Shown here: piece after piece, positions 1 to 10,742 of the stretch
Layout of the letters: each line of letters opens with the position of its first letter
Numbering within the stretch: position 1 is the first letter of the stretch
Assembly (NCBI RefSeq): GCF_018595715.1
Contig: NZ_JAHEOJ010000020.1
Location: forward strand, 806,001-870,000
Source of the DNA: Glaciecola sp. XM2
GTDB lineage: Bacteria > Pseudomonadota > Gammaproteobacteria > Enterobacterales > Alteromonadaceae
Length of the DNA: 64,000 nucleotides
Reading direction: 5' to 3'
Program-made: the position numbers and the translations under genes
The notes under the pieces: model-generated
Databases searched by the model: none
Seen by the model: only the letters and a program-made list of their open reading frames with translations
What the model was told of the DNA's origin: nothing

Positions 1-1643
1 CCATTGGCATCTGATTTTGAACCTTGATCATCAAAGCCATGTCCCATCTCGTGGCCAATTACCGCTCCGATTGCGCCGTAGTTGACGGCTGGATCAGCAT
101 TTGGATCAAAGAAGGGGGCTTCTAGAATGCCTGCTGGGAAAACAATCTCATTAAATGAAGAGTTATAATAAGCATTCACCTGCTGTGGTGGCATGAACCA
201 ATCATTTCGGTTAGTTGGCTTAAGCTCATCTTCAACACGCTTCGCTTGGAAAAACTTGCGCATATTTTGAATGTTGGTAACGATGTCGGAACTTGTAAGC
301 TCTAAACCTTCAAAGCTTTCCCACTCGTCTGGGTAACCAATCTTAGGATTAAACGCTTCCAATTTCGCCAAGGCATTTTGCTTTGTTTCTTCGCCCATCC
401 AATCAAGGCTGACGATACGTTCCCCAAGCGCAGTGCGCAAGTTTTCAACGAGTTCTTGCATTTGTGCTTTAGAACTTTGAGGGAAGTGCTGGTCTACATA
501 TACTTTACCAATGGCAAAGCCTAGAGACTGTGTGCCAGACATTGCGCTAACTGCACGCTTCCAACGTGGACGTGGCTCTTGTTGTCCGCTAAGCGTGGTT
601 GCGTAAAAATCAAAGCTCGCTTGGTAGATGTCGTTAGACAAGAAGCTCGCGTTGCCTTGAATCAAATGATAGGTCAGGTAATCTTTCCAAGTATCTAAAG
701 ACTGTTCGTTGATTAACGCAATCACGTCTTTTAGTGGCTCAGGCTGCGATACGTTGATCTCAGGAAGCACAAATCCAGAGGGTGCAAAGTAAGTATCCCA
801 ATCAAAACCCGCATACTCGCTAGACAAATCTTCGCGCGCAATTTGATTTAAGGTAAGGTCACGATTACGACGCTTCTCTCTTGGCCATTGAAGCTCTGCA
901 ATTTGCGTTTCAAGCGCTAAAATACCTTCGGCTTTTTGTTGAGCATCTTCAATACCTGCAAAACCCATCATTGTTACGATGTTTTCTACATAAGCGTTAC
1001 GAATGTTTTCAAAACGCTCGCCTTCTTCCAGGTAATAAGAACGGTCTGGCAAACCTAAGCCACCTACGCTTAATGATAGCTGATATTCATCGGGCTTTAA
1101 GCGGTTAAAGCCAAGTCCACCACCGATTGGGCTATTGGTACCCGTGAGCCATGCATAACCAAATGCCTTGGTAAGTTGCTCCATGTTTTCTATGGCAGCA
1201 ATATCGTCAAGCATGCTCTGAATAGGCGCGATGCCTTTTTCTTCGATAGCTTGCTCGTCCATGTAAGCGGTGAAGTAGTTCGCAATCAGCTCTTGTTCAA
1301 AGCTTTTGTTTTCTACTTGTGCGGCGTTTTCGATAATGGCTTTTACGCGCTCTTCGCTGCGCTCGGCTAGCTTAGTAAACGCGCCAAAGCGAGTTTTATC
1401 AGCGGGCATTTCATAGTTGTCATACCATGTGCCACTTGCATACATGAAAAAATCGTCGCCAGGTTTAATGTCTGTGTTACGAGCGTCTAACTCTACACCA
1501 AAGCTACCTAGTTCTGGTGCCGCGGCAGGTGCCGGCTCTACTACCTGTGGTGCTTGTGAGGTTTTAGTTGATTTATCTGCCTGGCTACAGCCGGCGAGTA
1601 CTAGTGTGCTAGCAACCGCTAGCGCTAAAATAGAGAGTTTCAT
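1..1643 (-). CDS. M13 family (neprilysin/PepO-like) metallopeptidase lipoprotein, partial
   Basis: Zinc endopeptidase of family M13, predicted to sit as a lipoprotein in the envelope and degrade peptides. Translation from the ATG at 1643 gives a signal peptide with a lipobox (LAGC, Cys at about residue 19). The HEMGH form of the HExxH zinc-binding motif lies close to the left edge (about bases 40-54), followed by GFDDQGS. About 547 residues are present and M13 enzymes are usually near 690, so the C-terminus, including the third zinc ligand, lies outside the window. The gene is transcribed in the same direction as the upstream COG3146 gene, about 190 bp away. The family call is secure; the substrate is unknown. 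Confidence 0.92.
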   Translation of the reverse strand, partial: MKLSILALAVASTLVLAGCSQADKSTKTSQAPQVVEPAPAAAPELGSFGVELDARNTDIKPGDDFFMYASGTWYDNYEMPADKTRFGAFTKLAERSEERVKAIIENAAQVENKSFEQELIANYFTAYMDEQAIEEKGIAPIQSMLDDIAAIENMEQLTKAFGYAWLTGTNSPIGGGLGFNRLKPDEYQLSLSVGGLGLPDRSYYLEEGERFENIRNAYVENIVTMMGFAGIEDAQQKAEGILALETQIAELQWPREKRRNRDLTLNQIAREDLSSEYAGFDWDTYFAPSGFVLPEINVSQPEPLKDVIALINEQSLDTWKDYLTYHLIQGNASFLSNDIYQASFDFYATTLSGQQEPRPRWKRAVSAMSGTQSLGFAIGKVYVDQHFPQSSKAQMQELVENLRTALGERIVSLDWMGEETKQNALAKLEAFNPKIGYPDEWESFEGLELTSSDIVTNIQNMRKFFQAKRVEDELKPTNRNDWFMPPQQVNAYYNSSFNEIVFPAGILEAPFFDPNADPAVNYGAIGAVIGHEMGHGFDDQGSKSDAN

Positions 1644-1832
1644 TATACTTCTTGTCATCCTGTTTTGTTAATCATCAGTTAACTGCTACGACGCGAACGT
1701 TATGCGTTCTTACAGGTTAATTCAAGCCTTCGACAAACCTTGTAACAATTAATAGCGAGTTTTTACATGAAAAGTTTATTTTTGCCTATGGAGAACCCGC
1801 ACAAGAGGGAAGTTGAGCCATCATTCTAATGA

Positions 1833-3020
1833 TTATAAATTTGTCTGTGCGTCATCTTCATGTTTGTAAGGTAACACTTGAGATGCCTGTTGATGATATT
1901 GCTCAATACCTTTTTGCTCGCGAGAAAGAAAGTCAGCTACGGCATCATCAAATGCACTTTCGTACATGTAGTGATTCGAGTAACAAAAGGTGGGTCGAAA
2001 GCCTCTGAGTATTTTATGTTCGCCCTGCGTACCAGGGTTAAAAAGCGCAATCCCACGTGAAATAGCAAACTCTATACCTTGATAATAGCAACATTCAAAA
2101 TGCAAGCCTGAGACATCTTCAAGGGCGCCCCAATAACGACCAAACAATGCGTTGTCATTATAGAAAAACAGCGAGCCAGCAATCATTTTTTCATCTCTAA
2201 AGGCTGCAATAATACAAATATGTTCGGCCATGGTAGATAGTAAGTTCGCAAAAAAATTGGCGGTAAGGTAACCGGCATGACCACTGCGCTTGAAATAGGT
2301 CTGCTGATAGCAAAGATAAAAGTCGTCAATGACATGTTGATTTAGCGTGTCTTGTGTAAGACAGCGTATTTGTAATGCAGTGCTAGTGAAAGGCGCTCTC
2401 TCCTTACGGATACTGCGGCGCTTTCGCGATGTTAGCTTATCTAAAAAGTCATCAAAGGTTTTATAATCTTGATTAAACCACACAAACTGTACGCTTAAGC
2501 GCTGGTGCAGTCCCAGTTTATGCAGCGCGTTGCTGTTTTGGCCGTTCAAGAACAATATATGCAGCGAGGATGCGTTAGACGCGCTAATAATGTCGTCTTT
2601 ATGCTGCGACACGTAAGAGAGGACGTCAAATTCTTGCACCTCAACGTTCTGATTAACCAGTGCACGGGCCCCTGTAACAGGGGTGAACGGAATCGCACAT
2701 ACCAGTTTGGGGTAGTAAGAAAGTGAATGTTGGTGATACGCATTTGCCCATGCGTGATCAAAGACATACTCGCCATAGGAATGGGTTTTCAAATAGCATG
2801 GCACTAGGGCAATTAACGTGTTTTTATCATCGCGTATCGCAATGTGATGGCTTTGCCAACCTGACTTACCATCAACACTACCACTGGTGCTCAATAGAGT
2901 TAAAAATGCAATGGATAGAAAAGGGGTTGAGTGCTCGGTGTCCTGAGTTAAACCTCGCGCGTCGTCTTCGCTGAGCATCGATAAGTCATCAACAACATAC
3001 CATTTCCAAGTTTTTTGCAT
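1833..3020 (-). CDS. COG3146/DUF482 GNAT-fold protein (peptidogalycan biosynthesis-like)
   Basis: Resembles the COG3146 (DUF482) family of GNAT-fold proteins related to FemAB-type aminoacyl transferases. Its biochemical activity is not established. Visible features are a basic SRKRRSIRKER stretch in the middle and a C-terminal region with FGRYWG, LHFECCYYQGIEFA and FNPGTQGEHK, typical of this family. I chose the ATG at 3020 because the following residues (MQKTWKWYVVD) match where family members usually begin. The frame is open to an ATG at 3086 that would add 22 residues, and that start has an AGGA about 11 nt upstream, so it cannot be excluded. No signal peptide is seen from the 3020 start, so the protein is probably cytoplasmic. 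Confidence 0.8.
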   Translation of the reverse strand: MQKTWKWYVVDDLSMLSEDDARGLTQDTEHSTPFLSIAFLTLLSTSGSVDGKSGWQSHHIAIRDDKNTLIALVPCYLKTHSYGEYVFDHAWANAYHQHSLSYYPKLVCAIPFTPVTGARALVNQNVEVQEFDVLSYVSQHKDDIISASNASSLHILFLNGQNSNALHKLGLHQRLSVQFVWFNQDYKTFDDFLDKLTSRKRRSIRKERAPFTSTALQIRCLTQDTLNQHVIDDFYLCYQQTYFKRSGHAGYLTANFFANLLSTMAEHICIIAAFRDEKMIAGSLFFYNDNALFGRYWGALEDVSGLHFECCYYQGIEFAISRGIALFNPGTQGEHKILRGFRPTFCYSNHYMYESAFDDAVADFLSREQKGIEQYHQQASQVLPYKHEDDAQTNL

Positions 3021-3182
3021 CGCGTTGCGGCATCTTTTGAGTAAAAAAGCTATATACGCCAAGCTTGCATGAAAGATTACTTGCATGCCACAATTATTCC
3101 TACGCCGTGTAACTGCAAGATACCAACGCCCTGCGTTTTTAGTTGCATCGATACCATTAACTCACCCATTTGAGCGACTAAC

Positions 3183-3653
3183 ATGACGTTGGATGATGCA
3201 CAGCCTAACGATATTGATGAACTGCCTTTGATTAGAAACAGCGCGGCGCGTCTTCTTTCGGGCAGAGAGCATAGCCAATTTGAACTTCAACGTAAGCTCA
3301 CCCAAAAGGGCTTTCAAAGTGCCCTAATTGCACAAGTCATTGCTGAGTTTCAGGAGGCAAACCTGCAGTCAGATAGACGATACGCTGAAAGCTTGATTCG
3401 CTCCGCATACAACAAAGGAAAGGGGCCAACATTTATCACTCAGACGCTGCATCAGCATGACATTGAGTTGTCTGACATTCACTCGTTAATTTATAAAGAC
3501 GAGTGGGACTGGTATGAATTGGCAAGAAAAGTGCGAGAAAAGCGCTTTGGTGACGCATTGCCAACGGACTTTCATCAAACTCAAAAGCAAAAGCGGTTTC
3601 TGCAATATCGTGGGTTTTCATCCTCTCACATAAATGAAGCCTTTCATTCTTAA
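3183..3653 (+). CDS. recX: Regulatory protein RecX
   Basis: RecX binds RecA filaments and limits their extension, modulating recombination and the SOS response. The 156-residue protein has the family's three-helix repeat pattern: an N-terminal RNSAARLLSGREHSQFEL block, then DRRYAESLIRS and a KGPTFITQTL segment. The length is normal for a proteobacterial RecX. It lies about 150 bp upstream of alaS, a common recX neighbour. The usual partner recA is not adjacent: the upstream genes are a COG3146 protein and a peptidase on the other strand. Expression must therefore come from a promoter in the short gap 3087-3182, or from the divergent region. Confidence 0.88.
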   Translation: MTLDDAQPNDIDELPLIRNSAARLLSGREHSQFELQRKLTQKGFQSALIAQVIAEFQEANLQSDRRYAESLIRSAYNKGKGPTFITQTLHQHDIELSDIHSLIYKDEWDWYELARKVREKRFGDALPTDFHQTQKQKRFLQYRGFSSSHINEAFHS

Positions 3654-3805
3654 GTTTTATCCCCAATATTGAATGTATACAGCTGATTTGATGCTTAATT
3701 TTTAACGCTCTGCATGATATGGTGTCGAGCTAAATGATAATATCAACATCCCGCTGTTTTACGCCAAACTCTTGGCCTCAACGCGCAACACTTTAAGGAC
3801 ATTGC

Positions 3806-6403
3806 ATGACCCGCTCTACCGCTGATATTCGACGTATTTTTATTGAGTATTTTTCTAAGCATGGACATCAGGCAGTGCCCAGTTCATCTTTGGTGCCAAT
3901 CGACGACCCTACCTTGTTGTTTACCAATGCGGGAATGAATCAATTTAAAGATGTGTTTTTAGGTGCTGAACAGCGACCTTATGATAAAGCCGTTTCGTCA
4001 CAACGCTGCGTTCGAGCAGGCGGAAAGCATAACGACCTTGAAAACGTGGGATACACAGCACGTCACCATACTTTCTTCGAAATGCTGGGCAACTTTAGTT
4101 TTGGTGACTACTTTAAAGAGCAAGCTATCAGCTTTGCATGGAACCTACTGACAGAAGAGTATGGGTTACCCAAAGACAAGCTGCTCGTTACTATTTATCA
4201 TGAAGATGATGAGGCCTTTGATATTTGGCACAACAAAATAGGCGTCCCTGCTGAAAAAATCATCCGCATTGCAACATCAGATAACTTCTGGTCTATGGGA
4301 GACACTGGTCCTTGCGGGCCCTGTTCTGAAATATTTTACGACCACGGCGAACATATTTGGGGCGGCCCTCCGGGTTCTCCTGAAGAAGACGGTGATCGTT
4401 TTATTGAAATTTGGAACCTTGTTTTCATGCAGTTCAACCGCCAAGCAGACGGCACCATGGAAAAGCTTCCAAAGCCTTCAATCGATACCGGAATGGGCTT
4501 AGAGCGTATTTCTGCCATCTTGCAAAATGTGCACAGCAATTATGAAATTGACCTATTTGTTCGCCTTATTGAATCGGCAGCTAAGATTGTTGGGACTGAA
4601 GATTTAGCGAATAAATCACTACGCGTTATCGCCGACCATATTCGTTCTTGCAGCTTTTTGATTTGTGATGGGGTGATGCCGTCTAATGAAGGCAGAGGCT
4701 ATGTGCTTCGTCGCATTATCCGTCGTGCGGTACGTCATGGCTATCAGCTTGGCTGCCAAGATGTATTCTTTTATAAGTTAGTGCAACAGCTCGTATCTGA
4801 AATGGGTGAGGCTTATCCTGAACTTAAAGACCAACAGCCTATGATCGAAAAAGTCCTCAAAGTAGAAGAAGAGCAGTTTGCCAACACGCTTGATAGAGGG
4901 ATGAGCATATTGAATCAAGCCTTATCTTCGTTAGAGGGTAAGCAAGTGCCAGGCGACTTAGCATTTAAGCTATACGACACCTATGGCTTCCCAGTTGATT
5001 TGACTAACGATGTAGCCAGAGAGCAGGGTCTCACGGTCGATCAAGAAGGGTTTGAACAGGCCATGCAAAAGCAAAAGGAGATGGCGCAATCTGCGAGTAA
5101 ATTTGGCGCTGATTACAGCAACGTGGTCAAAGTGGAGCATGACACCGAGTTTACTGGCTATGATGCACTCACCGGCAAAGGCAAAGTGCTACAAATTATT
5201 GAAGACCAACAGGTCGTGAATACTGCGCAAGACAAAGACGTGCTGGTCTTTGTAGATGCTACGCCGTTTTACGCCGAGTCTGGTGGTCAAATTGGTGATG
5301 CGGGCACCTTAACCACAGAGCATGCTTCTGCGGTTGTACATGATACTCAAAAAATGGGCAAAGCATTCGCGCATCAAATTACGCTAAAAGGGCGTTTGCA
5401 AATAGGCGATGAAGTCACCCTTACGGTTGACGGTAAGCGTCGCCAAGCAATTAAGCTAAACCACAGTGCCACGCATTTGCTACATGCTGCACTTCGCAAT
5501 ATTTTAGGTACACATGTTACACAAAAAGGCTCATTAGTAGACGCCGATAAGCTTCGCTTTGATTTTTCTCATTTTGAGGGGATATCGGCCGAACAGCTCA
5601 CACAAATTGAAAATGCAGTGAATCAAGAGATACGCAAGAATCATCCGTTAACCACCAAGATGATGGAGCTTGAGCAGGCTAAAGCCGCCGGCGCTATGGC
5701 TTTGTTCGGCGAAAAGTACGATGACGACGTACGGGTGGTATCAATGGGCGCGTTTTCTACCGAGCTTTGTGGTGGCACCCACGTTGAACGCACTGGCGAT
5801 ATCGGCCTGTTTAAAATCACCTCTGAGGGCGGCATTTCAAGCGGAGTGCGTCGTATTGAAGCGATTACTGGCCAAGTGGCGATTGAATACCAACAGGCAG
5901 AATCAGCAACCTTGCAGAAACTCTCGGGCTTACTTAAATCTGACAAAGCTTCACTTTCATCGAAGTTAGAGCAAACCATAGCGCTAGCAAAACAGTGTGA
6001 AAAAGAACTGAATCAGTTAAAGCAACAGCTAGCAGGTCAAAAGTCGAAAGACCTATTATCAAATATCGTGTTGGTTGAAGGTGTGAAGCTATTAGTCGCG
6101 AAGCTTGATGGTGTAGAGCCAAAGGCGCTGCGAACCATGCTGGACGACCTTAAAAATCAAATCGGTTCGGGTATTGTTGTACTAGGATTAAGTGCCAACG
6201 ACAAAGCAAACTTAATCGTTGGGGTGACCAAAGATTTAACCGAAAAAGTAAAAGCGGGCGAGTTTGTTAATCACTTAGCTGCACAAGTAGGTGGTAAAGG
6301 CGGCGGACGACCTGATATGGCGCAAGCTGGTGGGACGCAACCTGAAAACTTGGACAATGCCCTTAACTCAGCGCAAGCGTGGTTGACCAGTAAGTTGAAC
6401 TAA
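3806..6403 (+). CDS. alaS: Alanine--tRNA ligase
   Basis: Charges tRNA-Ala in the cytoplasm. The 865-residue length is standard. The class II catalytic domain occupies the N-terminal ~450 residues. The editing domain carries HSATHLLH near residue 552 and the CGGTH zinc motif near residue 654. The C-terminal C-Ala domain ends with [15 protein letters not shown] near residue 829. The start ATG follows AAGGAC at a good distance. The gene sits between recX and csrA, an arrangement common in gammaproteobacteria. Confidence 0.98.
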   Translation: MTRSTADIRRIFIEYFSKHGHQAVPSSSLVPIDDPTLLFTNAGMNQFKDVFLGAEQRPYDKAVSSQRCVRAGGKHNDLENVGYTARHHTFFEMLGNFSFGDYFKEQAISFAWNLLTEEYGLPKDKLLVTIYHEDDEAFDIWHNKIGVPAEKIIRIATSDNFWSMGDTGPCGPCSEIFYDHGEHIWGGPPGSPEEDGDRFIEIWNLVFMQFNRQADGTMEKLPKPSIDTGMGLERISAILQNVHSNYEIDLFVRLIESAAKIVGTEDLANKSLRVIADHIRSCSFLICDGVMPSNEGRGYVLRRIIRRAVRHGYQLGCQDVFFYKLVQQLVSEMGEAYPELKDQQPMIEKVLKVEEEQFANTLDRGMSILNQALSSLEGKQVPGDLAFKLYDTYGFPVDLTNDVAREQGLTVDQEGFEQAMQKQKEMAQSASKFGADYSNVVKVEHDTEFTGYDALTGKGKVLQIIEDQQVVNTAQDKDVLVFVDATPFYAESGGQIGDAGTLTTEHASAVVHDTQKMGKAFAHQITLKGRLQIGDEVTLTVDGKRRQAIKLNHSATHLLHAALRNILGTHVTQKGSLVDADKLRFDFSHFEGISAEQLTQIENAVNQEIRKNHPLTTKMMELEQAKAAGAMALFGEKYDDDVRVVSMGAFSTELCGGTHVERTGDIGLFKITSEGGISSGVRRIEAITGQVAIEYQQAESATLQKLSGLLKSDKASLSSKLEQTIALAKQCEKELNQLKQQLAGQKSKDLLSNIVLVEGVKLLVAKLDGVEPKALRTMLDDLKNQIGSGIVVLGLSANDKANLIVGVTKDLTEKVKAGEFVNHLAAQVGGKGGGRPDMAQAGGTQPENLDNALNSAQAWLTSKLN

Positions 6404-6582
6404 AGGTTCTATTACGAGACTAAAGTATATTTATTAAGCAAAAATAAGTGCTTAGCGTTAAAAAAGATGTTTTTGCTTGGCTAAAGCTCAGGGATTGATG
6501 TACATTGAAAGACGTTCATTGATGGTTGAGAGTATTGAACAAATTAACTGCTTAAAGGCAGCCATAATTCAAGGAGCTACAA

Positions 6583-6771
6583 ATGCTTATTTTAACTCGC
6601 AGGGTAGGTGAAACACTCATGGTTGGCGATAACGTCACCGTTACTGTGCTTGGTGTAAAAGGTAACCAAGTGCGTATTGGCGTAAATGCCCCTAAAGATG
6701 TTTCTGTACATCGAGAAGAAATCTACATGCGAATACAAGCGGAAAAAGGTCAGAGCAACCAGTCCGAATAA
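6583..6771 (+). CDS. csrA: Carbon storage regulator CsrA
   Basis: Small dimeric RNA-binding protein that controls translation and stability of mRNAs carrying GGA motifs. The 62-residue sequence is canonical: [12 protein letters not shown] at the N-terminus (Leu4 and Arg6/Arg7 region) and the second RNA-contact strand VSVHREEIY with Arg44. It has an AAGGAG ribosome-binding site just before the ATG. It follows alaS by about 180 bp, enough for its own promoter, and precedes the tRNA cluster, as in many gammaproteobacteria. Confidence 0.98.
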   Translation: MLILTRRVGETLMVGDNVTVTVLGVKGNQVRIGVNAPKDVSVHREEIYMRIQAEKGQSNQSE

Positions 6772-6910
6772 TACCTCTGTGATAGTAAGAGTCCATTGGC
6801 GCTTAGACTAAATTTAAGCCGCTTTGCCGCTTTTGAATACATTATGCGGTAATAGATTATAGTAGATTGTGTAAAAAACTAACGATCAGTGAAAACAAGC
6901 CAAAAAACCA

Positions 6911-6938
6911 TTGACTTCAAGACCTGATTAAGTAAACT
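6911..6938 (+). promoter_or_regulatory. Predicted sigma-70 promoter of the tRNA-Ser/Arg/Arg operon
   Basis: TTGACT at 6911-6916 and TAAACT at 6933-6938 are separated by 16 bp. The first tRNA base follows 15 bp later, preceded by a GC-rich TGCGCACC stretch resembling the discriminator of stringently controlled stable-RNA promoters. This is a prediction by eye. Confidence 0.5.
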
Positions 6939-6953
6939 TGCGCACCACATTTA

Positions 6954-7045
<92 letters not shown>

Positions 7046-7065
7046 TGTGTTTTTTAAAGTACTGC

Positions 7066-7142
7066 GCGTGCGTAGCTCAGCTGGATAGAGTACCTGGCTA
7101 CGAACCAGGCGGTCGGAGGTTCGAATCCTTCCGCACGCGCCA
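7066..7142 (+). tRNA. tRNA-Arg(ACG), copy 1
   Basis: Acceptor GCGTGCG pairs with CGCACGC, then G and an encoded CCA. The D loop, the anticodon stem CCTGG/CCAGG and the T loop TTCGAAT are all present. The anticodon is ACG, whose adenosine is normally deaminated to inosine to read CGU, CGC and CGA. An ORF on the opposite strand over this gene is an artefact. Confidence 0.97.
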
Positions 7143-7170
7143 TCTTTAAAAAAATTGTGAAGCTTACAGC

Positions 7171-7247
7171 GCGTGCGTAGCTCAGCTGGATAGAGTACCT
7201 GGCTACGAACCAGGCGGTCGGAGGTTCGAATCCTTCCGCACGCGCCA
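7171..7247 (+). tRNA. tRNA-Arg(ACG), copy 2
   Basis: Identical over all 77 bases to the copy starting at 7066. The two are separated by a 28-bp AT-rich spacer. It is followed 10 bp later by a rho-independent terminator, which closes the Ser-Arg-Arg operon. Confidence 0.97.
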
Positions 7248-7257
7248 CATTCAAAAT

Positions 7258-7281
7258 ACCACCCTTTGCGGTGGTTTTTTT
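7258..7281 (+). terminator. Rho-independent terminator of the tRNA operon
   Basis: Perfect 6-bp stem ACCACC/GGTGGT with a CTTTGC loop, followed by a run of T residues. Confidence 0.9.
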
Positions 7282-7423
7282 GTGTTTAGCCCTTCAAAAA
7301 AGTCACTCCTTTTTAATTCTTAGTAAGCGTAAACATTGCGCTAAAACAATAAGCGCCTTTGGTCTTATTGTGTTTTAAAACTGTGCGTGATATTAAATAT
7401 TGCTGAGATTGAATTAAGGTGAC

Positions 7424-7693
7424 GTGGGAGTAATAAAGTTGGGCGAACAACTAAACGAAGCCGCATTATTGCTGGCCGTGGGCATGGTGGTTGTATTTGG
7501 TTTTTTGACCATGCTAATTGGTGGTATAAAAGCGATCACTTGGTTTGCAAACGTTACTGCTAAAGATGAGGCTCATCCTCAAACGCCTCAATCATTGCGC
7601 ATTCAAAATAATAATAAAACAACGACGGTAAACCCGGATATTGTCGCCGCCATTGGCGCTGCAGTCCACCTGCATCAACATAAACACAAATAG
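7424..7693 (+). CDS. oadG: Oxaloacetate decarboxylase gamma subunit
   Basis: Small membrane anchor of the Na+-pumping oxaloacetate decarboxylase; it holds the alpha and beta subunits together and binds zinc. One transmembrane helix ([20 protein letters not shown]) lies near the N-terminus. The tail is short and hydrophilic and ends in a histidine-rich stretch (HLHQHKHK), consistent with metal binding. The frame opens with GTG at 7424. A TTG at 7439 has a GGGAG site 8 nt upstream and gives an N-terminus closer to the family, so the true start is uncertain. It is followed by oadA after 8 bp. Confidence 0.85.
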   Translation: MGVIKLGEQLNEAALLLAVGMVVVFGFLTMLIGGIKAITWFANVTAKDEAHPQTPQSLRIQNNNKTTTVNPDIVAAIGAAVHLHQHKHK

Positions 7694-7701
7694 GGAATAC
7701 T

Positions 7702-9489
7702 ATGCCTCATCCGTTGAAGATTACGGAGCTTGTGCTTCGTGATGCACACCAATCACTGCTTGCTACTCGTTTACGTCTTGAAGATATGTTACCCATCGCT
7801 GCCAAGCTTGATGATATGGGATATTGGTCGTTAGAGTCGTGGGGCGGTGCAACTTTTGATGCTTGCATTCGATATTTAGGTGAAGATCCTTGGGAGCGTA
7901 TCAGAGCCCTTAAAAAAGCGATGCCCAAAACCCGTCAGCAGATGCTACTGCGTGGTCAAAATCTGTTAGGTTATCGCCATTATGCAGATGATGTTGTAAC
8001 CGCCTTTGTTGAGCGTGCCCATACCAATGGCGTTGACGTATTTCGCATTTTCGACGCAATGAACGATGTGCGAAACTTACAAACGGCAGTGGCCAGCGCC
8101 ATAAAGGTCGGTGCTCACGCTCAAGGTACTCTCGCTTATACTGTCAGCCCAGTCCACAACCTTGCGTTTTGGCTTGAAATGGCGAAACAACTCGAAGATT
8201 TAGGTGTGCACTCCATCTGCATTAAAGATATGGCGGGTTTGCTCAAGCCCTACGATTGCGAAGAGCTTGTAACTGAGCTCAAAGCAACGGTAAACGTGCC
8301 AATCGCGATGCAATGCCATGCAACCACAGGGCTTAGTACAGCAACTTATCTAAAAGCGATAGACGCGGGCATTGATATGCTCGATACCGCAATATCGCCT
8401 ATGTCTATGACCTATGGCCATACCGCCACTGAAACCATAGTCGCCATTGTTGAAGGTACCCAACGAGATACGGGCCTTGATGGGTCGGGGATGGCAGAAA
8501 TAGCCGCTTACTTTAGACAGATACGTCAAAAATATGCGCAGTTTGAAGGTAGCTTAAAAGGGGTTGATGCGCGCATTCTCACGGCACAAGTGCCCGGTGG
8601 CATGCTAACCAATATGGAAAGCCAGCTAAAAGAGCAAGGTGCGCTTGACCGCTTTGACGAAGTGTTGCTAGAAATCCCTCGCGTTCGCGAAGACCTTGGC
8701 TTTATCCCACTAGTGACACCCACTTCACAAATAGTGGGTACACAAGCGGTGATTAACGTGCTCTCTGGTGAGCGCTATAAGTCTATCTCCAAAGAGACCG
8801 CTGGGGTGCTTAAAGGCGAATATGGTGCGACAGCTAGCCAAGTGAATAAAGCTCTGCAGGAGCGGGTACTAGATGGCGCTGAGATTATAACCTGTCGGCC
8901 GGCTGACTTATTAGAAGATGAATTAGAAACGTTAACGAATACGCTAAAAGAAGTTGCCACTGAAAAGTCTATTACACTTGCTAAAAATGAAGTGGATGAT
9001 GTGCTTACCTATGCCTTGTTTCCGCAGGTAGGGTTAAAGTTCTTAGAGAATCGCAATAATCCAGGTGCGTTTGAAGCCCCACCTAGCGAAACGCCTCAAG
9101 AAACTGTTAAACCTAATGCTGCTGCACCTGTAAACGAACAGGCCAGCGCTTATTCGGTCAGAGTTAACGGCAAGGTGTACAAAGTGGAAGTGTCAGAAGG
9201 TGAATTAAGGAGCGTTCAACTTAAGTCAAATGCTCAGCCTGCAGAGTCTGCGCCCGCGCCTAGCGCCAGCGGGTCCGCGCATGAGGTAAACGCCCCGCTG
9301 TCTGGCAATATCGTCAAAGTGATGGTGTCGGAAGGTCAAACCGTTACCCACGGAGACGTTATTTTCATCCTCGAAGCCATGAAAATGGAAACCGAAGTAC
9401 GAAGCGCTCATGACGGCGTGATAAATAGCATAATGGTGAAAGAGGGCGACTCTGTGCAATCTGGTCAGCCTTTGTTGACGATAGGGTAG
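7702..9489 (+). CDS. oadA: Sodium-extruding oxaloacetate decarboxylase alpha subunit
   Basis: Carboxyltransferase subunit that moves CO2 from oxaloacetate to protein-bound biotin, forming pyruvate. At 595 residues it has the usual layout: an N-terminal carboxyltransferase barrel beginning with [14 protein letters not shown] (metal-binding Asp), a central PYC_OADA domain, an Ala/Pro-rich linker, and a C-terminal biotinyl domain with the EAMKME motif. The biotinylated lysine should be Lys561. It is the middle gene of an oadGAB operon. Confidence 0.97.
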   Translation: MPHPLKITELVLRDAHQSLLATRLRLEDMLPIAAKLDDMGYWSLESWGGATFDACIRYLGEDPWERIRALKKAMPKTRQQMLLRGQNLLGYRHYADDVVTAFVERAHTNGVDVFRIFDAMNDVRNLQTAVASAIKVGAHAQGTLAYTVSPVHNLAFWLEMAKQLEDLGVHSICIKDMAGLLKPYDCEELVTELKATVNVPIAMQCHATTGLSTATYLKAIDAGIDMLDTAISPMSMTYGHTATETIVAIVEGTQRDTGLDGSGMAEIAAYFRQIRQKYAQFEGSLKGVDARILTAQVPGGMLTNMESQLKEQGALDRFDEVLLEIPRVREDLGFIPLVTPTSQIVGTQAVINVLSGERYKSISKETAGVLKGEYGATASQVNKALQERVLDGAEIITCRPADLLEDELETLTNTLKEVATEKSITLAKNEVDDVLTYALFPQVGLKFLENRNNPGAFEAPPSETPQETVKPNAAAPVNEQASAYSVRVNGKVYKVEVSEGELRSVQLKSNAQPAESAPAPSASGSAHEVNAPLSGNIVKVMVSEGQTVTHGDVIFILEAMKMETEVRSAHDGVINSIMVKEGDSVQSGQPLLTIG

Positions 9490-9495
9490 CCAAAC

Positions 9496-10626
9496 ATGGA
9501 TAAGTGGATGACCCTTTGGCAGAGCACAGCGCTGCCGCATTTTGAGCTTGGCCAGATTATCATGATGCTAGTTGGTTTTGGTTTATTGTACTTAGCCATT
9601 GCTAAGAAGTTTGAGCCCTTGTTATTGCTGCCAATAGGCTTTGGCGCATTGTTAACCAACATTCCCTTGGTGGGCTTTTCAGAAGTGGGCGGCTTACTGC
9701 ACTATATTTACTATGTAGGTGTTGATACCGGCATCTTTCCACTGCTTATTTTTATGGGCGTGGGTGCGATGACTGACTTCGGCGCACTCATTGCCAACCC
9801 TCGCATGTTATTGCTAGGGGCCGCCGCACAGTTTGGTATTTTTGCGACTTTATTTGGCGCTATTTTACTCAATGGCATCCCAGGCTTTGAGTTCACCTTA
9901 AAAGATGCATCTGCCATCGCGATTATTGGCGGAGCAGACGGCCCAACTGCTATCTTTTTAGCCTCAAAGTTAGCCCCCGACTTACTCGGTGCGATTGCCG
10001 TTGCCGCCTATTCATATATGGCACTGGTGCCCATTATTCAGCCGCCCATTATGAAGGCGTTAACCAATAAAGAAGAACGCAAGTTGCCAATGACGCAACT
10101 AAGAGTCGTAAGCAAGAAAGAGAAAATCCTTTTCCCGCTCGCGGTTCTCGTGCTCACACTTATCTTTTTGCCCAGTGCCACACCGCTAGTGGGTATGTTT
10201 TGTTTTGGTAACCTACTCAAAGAATGTGGCGTTGTAGACCGTCTTAGTAACACCGCACAAAATGAGCTGATTAATATCGTGACTATCTTTTTAGGCCTAG
10301 CGGTTGGCTCAAAGCTCAGCGCCGATAAATTTTTGACGGTCGAGACCCTCGGAATTTTGGCACTTGGCGCAGTGGCCTTCTCGATTGGTACTGCCGCAGG
10401 TGTGTTAATGGCCAAGCTCATGAACAAACTGAGCACTGAAAACATCAACCCACTGATTGGCGCCGCAGGCGTGTCAGCCGTGCCGATGGCTGCGCGCGTG
10501 GTCAATAAAGTGGGGCTTGAGGCCAACCCTCATAACTTCTTGCTGATGCATGCTATGGGGCCAAACGTGGCCGGTGTATTAGGCTCGGCGGTGGCAGCGG
10601 GGATTTTGTTGGCGTTGGTGGGCTAG
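9496..10626 (+). CDS. oadB: Oxaloacetate decarboxylase beta subunit (Na+ pump)
   Basis: Integral membrane subunit that decarboxylates carboxybiotin and couples this to Na+ export. The 376 residues are highly hydrophobic. The conserved [17 protein letters not shown] segment holds the aspartate implicated in Na+ coupling, and a second conserved block near the end reads [18 protein letters not shown]. It begins 6 bp after oadA. With a Na+ gradient available, marine bacteria can use this complex for energy conservation during pyruvate, oxaloacetate or citrate metabolism. Confidence 0.97.
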   Translation: MDKWMTLWQSTALPHFELGQIIMMLVGFGLLYLAIAKKFEPLLLLPIGFGALLTNIPLVGFSEVGGLLHYIYYVGVDTGIFPLLIFMGVGAMTDFGALIANPRMLLLGAAAQFGIFATLFGAILLNGIPGFEFTLKDASAIAIIGGADGPTAIFLASKLAPDLLGAIAVAAYSYMALVPIIQPPIMKALTNKEERKLPMTQLRVVSKKEKILFPLAVLVLTLIFLPSATPLVGMFCFGNLLKECGVVDRLSNTAQNELINIVTIFLGLAVGSKLSADKFLTVETLGILALGAVAFSIGTAAGVLMAKLMNKLSTENINPLIGAAGVSAVPMAARVVNKVGLEANPHNFLLMHAMGPNVAGVLGSAVAAGILLALVG

Positions 10627-10742
10627 TTCTTTTCTCTGTAGCAACTCAGCCTAGTCTTTTTATCTCGCAGGTTATAAAGTGGAATAGTCTTTGCTTATCA
10701 CTCGTTTAATTCTTCCTTTTAGAATCAATCGAGGGGCTTGCG

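Noticed and set aside
881-1671. Three plus-strand ORFs of 64-84 codons
   Set aside because: Shadows of the M13 peptidase on the other strand, whose frame is open with conserved motifs throughout.
1820-1833. ATCATTCTAATGAT palindrome as a possible Fur box
   Set aside because: Too few matches to the Fur consensus, and placed at a gene end about 180 bp from the M13 start.
7054-7254. 66-codon minus-strand ORF containing two ARAEGFEPP repeats
   Set aside because: It lies entirely antisense to the two tRNA-Arg genes; this is a well-known false protein.
10038-10526. 162-codon minus-strand ORF
   Set aside because: Antisense to oadB, which is intact and conserved.
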